A DNA stretch of 64,000 bases from Colias croceus (Eukaryota; Arthropoda; Insecta; Lepidoptera; Pieridae), in NCBI RefSeq assembly GCF_905220415.1, contig NC_059556.1, forward strand, positions 1,934,501-1,998,500, in the 5' to 3' direction. A program made the translations under genes and the position numbers. Under the pieces are notes generated by a model. That model worked only from the letters and a program-made list of their open reading frames with translations, was not told where the DNA came from and did no database searches. Below are positions 58,247 through 64,000 of the stretch, piece by piece (position 1 is the first letter of the stretch; the number at the start of each line of letters is the position of its first letter).

Positions 58247-61200
58247 ATTATGTTGTTATATTGTAGAGAGCACTAATAATTGTTAGTGATAAAACTTTTT
58301 ACTATGGAAAATATTAATTATTAACTTGATAATAATTTCATGTTGAATCCGTGTTGTATTTTAGTACCTACGATAAATAATTTATAAAGAATTTACTTTG
58401 ATTTCAAAGTAATTACTTAAATTTTACCTGATTTTATCAAGTACAGAAACTATGCAATCGAGAATATTGTATATTTATTAAATTAAACTGGACACGAATT
58501 AAAAAATCACAAGATGTTGCCATATACATCTATTTAATACTGATGACATTTTAATTGGTTACTCATCATGGCAGCCATTTTGTATTTATTATTTATTATT
58601 ACTCGTGTGGGAATTTGAAATGTTAATTGAATTTGCGTTTCAATCGTGCGTTTAAACATTTTTTTGAAACTATTTTTGAACGAAATTTTTAAGCTTTTTT
58701 TATTTTAAATGCCTTTTGTTTTTAATTGTTGAGTCTTGTTTTATTGTTTTTGTGACTTGCAAATAATAAATTTTTCCTGCAATCTAAAATAATATTAAAG
58801 ATATTTACCTATACTTTAAAATAATACGCCATAGATAATTAAAACTGATTAATACTTTGTTAGCTTTGAATGAGAAATCCAATATTATTTGTGTTCTCAA
58901 ATATTTTGTCTAGATAAACGCTATCAGTATCAACAAATAAATTTTGCATCCAGTAAACTTTAACCTGGGCACAGATAAACAAAACAATATAGCCGATGTG
59001 TGAAATTTGTGGTGGCGGCCATTTTTTTTTATCTTGTTTTTAACAAAGAATCAATTAAGGAATACCTGTATTGTATTGAATAATATTATAAAAAAAACAG
59101 GAATAATTTTATAAAGATACCGATACAATAATTTTGAAATACTTAGGTAATTAGGTACTTACATTTTATTTTTTGTCATTTTTTCTTTTTTTTTCTTCAA
59201 ATAGGTTAGTTTAAAGGTTTTCGAATAAATACAAAACCACGTGGTTAATGAATTCGCTAGAATTTGTGTTACTGATAGCTTATCAGTCTACAATGTTATC
59301 TAGAAGTAATCGCGTTGGGTGGTCAGATTTGCCAAGCGAATATAAACTTTAATGCGATACTAATAAAGAGCAATAGGGTTTTAATATTAAGGTGTGAATA
59401 AAGGTGTATTGATGTTAATAGTTAAATATGTGATTTGATCTAATGATTTTGGTTTGTGGCTTGTAAATTATAGGCAAGAGAAAATAATAATTTAAATTTT
59501 GATGTATAAAAAAAGGATAATATACAAGAAATACAAGAGCAGAGCTGATGATTATACCTAATGATGTTATTTTAAAAATTTCAATAGAAGACACAACATG
59601 AACCGATTTGTTCATTTTGTAGGTTATACCTACATTTGTTTTTTTTTTAGAAATATTGAACTGGCTGACAGATCAAATAAAGTTTTTAAGTTTAATAGGT
59701 TACCTACGCATGTTATGATTTTTTGTTTTTTTTTTATTCCTGTATGAACGCAAATATAATTAAATATATCAAACTTTGTAATACTGTAACATATTTATGG
59801 TAAAACAAAGTGACCATATTTAGTCGAAAGAGTTCCAAAAATGCAGTTATGCGGGTTCTAATAAAAACGTCAAATTGACAGCACTAACGTTAAGTCACGC
59901 ACGTCTAACCGGTGTTGGAATTTGATCCTTATCACATGTTAATAATGTATATTTTAAAATGCGATTGTCACACTATAATAAACCCGTTTTGAATTCACGC
60001 ATAACTCATAATTTTATTTACGGCCGTCCTTTTGCTAATTTCTACACATTGTGTTCAAGTTTGCGAATGAATATGGCGGAGTGAAATGGCAACAATTTTG
60101 ACATCTAGTGGGCGATTCTAAATTAACTTGTTTATTCGTATTCAATTCCCTTAAATATCATATTCATGAGTCAAGTCAATTTAATCAAGACATTTTGTAA
60201 CGCTCTATCCCATAATTCCACCATAATTCTAACGAAACTTCAACTAACATGATAGAGAAAAATGTAAGTACCTAACGTCAATTTGAAAATAAATGTGACA
60301 GTAAAAACTCTTTGCACTAATAAAAACAATCTCGTTGCACATCTTTAAAAAAAGTCGTGTTAGTCTATGGTACGAAAGCGCGGGAACCATAAAGGTGGTG
60401 CCACACGTTCGCCGTTCGGCCTAGTTGCGTCGCATCCATCACACAGCACACTATCACTATTATATTATCTGTGCTATCATGTTGGCTGAGAGATAATCCG
60501 TCGTCAGACTGTTTGCTCACGGGCTCCTATTGACGCACTGTCTTTACTCTTAACCTATTTATTGCCTTCGTGTCATTTAATTTGGAAGTAACAGTAGCTT
60601 GGTAGATAACACGTTCTGTTATAAGAAAGAGGGAGAGAGAATTATCACGAAACATATCGTAATTTATTTATATAACTTAACCTACATACATTTTGTAGTG
60701 CATGCAGTGCTCATTTTTTATTAGTTGTCCATCATGTCCTATATTTATTGTGTATTTTTTATGTAGAACAATCGATGTAGGTACAGCTGCTAATGAGCCT
60801 TAATAAAATAAATAAAAAATAAATAATTAATACATTAAATATTCATAAACTATATTAAAGCAATATGAAGACATTATTCTAAGATATCTGTGTACGCAAA
60901 ATAAAACTCTGTTACTCCCGACATGAAATTATTCATTATCGTTTTATATCAGTTTTTGTAATTTCTTTTAACATATCACGAGAATACATTATGCCATAGA
61001 GAACTACCGAGTCTTTGGCTTATAATTTTATTTAAAAAAAAATGAAATTCTGTTTAGAATTAATAAAATATCACTATAATAAAAATATTGTTTATCTTTT
61101 GAACTGAATGACTATGGTATTTAATAATACCATCTTAAGTCTATACCTTTTATAGTAATCTATGATTGATATTAGAAATCAATTATTCATTGAACAATTT

Positions 61201-62518
61201 TATTACCAATTCAACGACACAGCACGTGTGGGTATATTTCACATTTTTATTATAAAACATTCATAGACAACGGATTTATATGAAAACAACACAATATGTT
61301 AAAAGGGAGTTCTTTTTAGTTTATCTGTATACTTTGAATATAAATAGTTTATTGTCTCTGTGTAAACTCTGTTATCTATGTTCTATATCATGAATAAAAC
61401 GGCTAAAATTCCTACTTTTTATAGTGTGATAATTCCATAATTTATATTTTATCTAACCGATCGACATATACATGATCTAGCAAAAAACATGTACGGGTTT
61501 CTCTTCATTTTTATATTTAAATGAGCCTAAATGTAGGCGTCTTTATTAAAAAATATATTTTAATTAAAATCATTCTCATATTCAACCGAAACAGTGCGAT
61601 CTCAATCATAGATAATAAATGTTTGAATAATTTAAATTTAAAAAAAATTATTGGAATTCGCATTCGTTTTTTAAATTTAAAATCGAACAGATAATAACAA
61701 AACAGAGATTTGACAATAGAAACTATTGTCCTTTATCCAGATAATAAATCAGTGTTGCCGACTACGTAAATTATACATTTCGTAAACGGCCATAAATTTA
61801 AAGCATTCACAGCGCTTTACAGTAATTGGACTTATTTTCACCTTCCTAGACGATAAATACTTAATAATTCAGCGTTTAAATAGCGCTTGAAAGAAGGGTA
61901 GTAAATATACGTCGATACAAGCTGGTCAAGCTTAAACATTATTTATTTTACAACCTACAATTAGGGTTATCAACGAGAGAAAACAGTTCAGGAATTAAAC
62001 TATTACTTATTTCTTTGAAAATGTGATATAAAACCCTTCATTTATGGAGATATCGATCAAAATATTTAAAATATAAGATATCAATGTTAACTTTGGTACT
62101 ATTCTTAAAATAAATAAACTTTAAAATGTATTAGTGACAGCCCTATTCTAGATATAGTAGGCAATTGGCCCTACAAGAGCCAGGCTAATATAATTGCGTG
62201 GACATTAATTCGAAATCCAGGAATTGCCTGCAATCTTTACACCTATCTGCGAACGTAGATCATATCGAATGGTCTATTTAGACGTCTTTTAAGGCATAAG
62301 CGGTAGCGGTATTATTTTAATCAAATTGAATCATAAAAATATTCTCATTCTTATAACTAAAATATTAGTAGAAGTTTCTGAATTGTAGATTACATGTAGG
62401 TTATGACGTCGTTGCATATAGACATTTCTATTTTTTAGTAAGACATTTCAATAACATTTAGATATTATGTTAAGGTTAAGTACAGAGTCTTTACTACAGA
62501 CCTTATGTGGCATAAAGT
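58247..62518. other. AT-rich stretch, no element or gene recognised
   Basis: No Helitron, LINE or MITE pattern was seen for over 4 kb, in contrast to the dense region at 48-57 kb. A GC-richer patch at 60375-60550 has no open frame with a recognisable domain. Confidence 0.5.
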
Positions 62519-62520
62519 TA

Positions 62521-63774
62521 TAGGTAAACCAGAATCTGATGGCAAATAGGGAAATCAAAATTTTGAGTGTGCAACCCTAGGGAAAATGGACTGAACGATC
62601 TTGATACTGCTTACTTTTTATTTTGACCTCAATATCATTATTCACATTACATATGTGGATTATACTGTACTTAATAATGAGATATCCACGAAATATTATG
62701 TAGGCACTTATTACATATACATATTATTTTTATATAGGTAATACAATATATTATTTATTTATACATACCTATTTTTGTAAAATATGGATTTAATGATAAT
62801 CCAGATCAAAACTAGATTGTTTATAAAATACCTATATGATATGATACGATGTTTTATAAAATAAAACAAAAATAAAATATGTAGAATCATGTTTATTTTC
62901 GTTTTTCGTACTAAAACATTATAAAATTGACTTGGACTGCTTGGACTTGACAAATAGCCGTATTGTAAACGCCTGTAATAAGTTTCCATAAAATTATATT
63001 TTAATCAACAAACAATAGTACTTATAGTTAAGTCACACCCCGGACACTCCATACAAAATGATTGTTTTGACAGTCACACTGTAGAGACTGCAAATGTGTG
63101 TGTTAACGCTTTATGGTTGGCACATTTGTGACTAGCGTAAAAAAAAATTCGCGTTTTTCTGATGAAATACATCCGTAAACAGCACAATATTTAACCATTT
63201 TCTACGAAAAACGATAATCACAAATCCAAAATAATAAAATTACTTTATGTCAATTTGATTAATGTTGTCAATCTTCGTTGCGTTTCGTCTAAGACGTCGT
63301 TGGTATCGTCCTTGCGGGGAAATGGGTACCATAACATGTCTGATCGTGCGGGGTGAGGTAAGTGTTTAATTTTGGCGGGAGGCGGAGAGTGTCCGTTCTG
63401 TAGCGTTTAGCTACTATTATGTATTCTGTGGTTAAGTACCTACTTATAATATTTTTAATTTAAAGTATCACAACGGGTAAGTCCAATTTAGCACTAAAAT
63501 CTTTCACGCGCTTTAAAATTGAAAATTGTGATGTGTTTGATCCTTCTTCATCGAATGTTTTTCTATAGACATTGTAAACAACACTTATTGCTTGTGATCG
63601 CAGTGGTTTTATCGATATTTCGAAGATTTTGACGACAAAATCAAGACAAAATCCTAAAAATTAATCATCAACACAAATAATTTGACAACCAATTTGATAG
63701 TTGTCAAATAAGTTGCCACATGAAAATCTTTTATTTTTGAAATATAAATATGCCATCAGATTCTGGTAGACCTA
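62521..63774. mobile_element. 1.25-kb TIR element flanked by TA (Tc1/mariner-like or unclassified)
   Basis: 24-base inverted ends, matching at 22 positions and sharing ACCAGAATCTGATGGCA, lie at 62521-62544 and 63751-63774. Each is bounded by TA (62519-62520 and 63775-63776). No transposase frame is visible between them. A hAT-like MITE (63034-63430) is nested inside. The TA duplication suggests Tc1/mariner, but the ends match no family I know. Confidence 0.6.
63034..63430. mobile_element. hAT-like MITE, copy 2
   Basis: It is collinear with 15569-15949, starting CACACCCCGGACACTC and ending ATTCTGTG, with a 7-bp flanking repeat GTTAAGT (63027-63033 and 63431-63437). Differences from copy 1 are a 6-base deletion near the left end and about 20 extra bases around GTCTAAGACGTCGTTGG. 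Confidence 0.75.
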
Positions 63775-64000
63775 TAGTACCTAAGTAGTAGTTACTGTTA
63801 ATATCAATTTTAATTATTTATATAAGTTTTCTCAGAGGGCTCAGATTCTGTTATTGTAGATTTAAAACATCATTTATTAGTTCAAGAATATTAATTATCG
63901 GATGAGCACTTTCGAAGATGACCTACAAAAATAAATACCTACGTTGTATTTGTATTCTATTTGACATATTATATATAATATAATAGTATTTTATGATGGA

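Larger units (their letters stand above)
28110..64000 (+). other. Probable FGF intron 1 (no second exon found)
   Basis: It starts with GTGAGT. The expected next FGF exon (a roughly 100-base segment with a YLCM-like motif) was not found by eye, so the intron probably runs past the window end; a short exon could have been missed. Apart from the elements listed separately, the stretches 28150-29120, 29320-29916, 30110-31530, 38920-42600, 46700-48165, 56450-58040 and 58250-62515 are AT-rich and show nothing I recognise. Confidence 0.5.

Overview
The window is eukaryotic, AT-rich, intron-scale DNA from a moth or butterfly (Lepidoptera). The evidence is the very dense set of short elements beginning TCTATACTAATATTATAAAG and ending in a GC hairpin plus CTAG|T. 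These are the small non-autonomous Helitrons typical of lepidopteran genomes. Other lepidopteran-type repeats and a spliced gene with an insect-style large intron agree. There is no prokaryotic gene organisation, and no rRNA, intact tRNA or CRISPR array was seen.

The only convincing host coding sequence is one exon at 27890-28109 (+). It encodes a signal peptide followed by the first beta-strand of a fibroblast growth factor (FGF) domain and ends at a clean GTGAGT donor. Its leader (from a possible acceptor at 27635) carries three short upstream ORFs and a fourth upstream ATG that overlaps the FGF start out of frame. No second FGF exon was found downstream, so 28110-64000 is probably first intron (more than 35 kb) and 1-27635 is upstream intron or intergenic DNA.

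Everything else recognisable is mobile DNA. 1-5.2 kb: Helitrons, including a three-level nest (Helitron > hAT-like element with 8-bp duplication > small retroposon) that also carries a 12-bp minisatellite. 5.7-9.3 kb: a PIF/Harbinger-like MITE and a broken plus-strand LINE. 10.5-27 kb: foldback elements, a hAT-like MITE, more Helitrons and a Ty1/copia-like reverse-transcriptase relic. 29-38 kb: two hairpins, another TTA-flanked MITE, a nearly intact minus-strand LINE and more Helitrons. 42-46 kb: a piggyBac-like deletion derivative flanked by TTAA and a second Harbinger-like MITE. 48-57 kb: the densest Helitron cluster, a tRNA-derived SINE, LINE 3' ends, and a MITE split by a 94-bp foldback whose empty site is visible in sister copies. 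62.5-63.8 kb: a 1.25-kb inverted-repeat element flanked by TA with a hAT-like MITE nested inside.

Helitron families are labelled here A (ends as above, core motif of the type ATCTCAGGAACTACTGG), B (core ATAGGATAGGTTTTATCCCG), C (starts TCATCA, core CTACGCAACGGATTTTGATG), D (core AACAGCTGAACCGATTTC) and E. These letters are mine. All calls come from reading the sequence; no database search was run.
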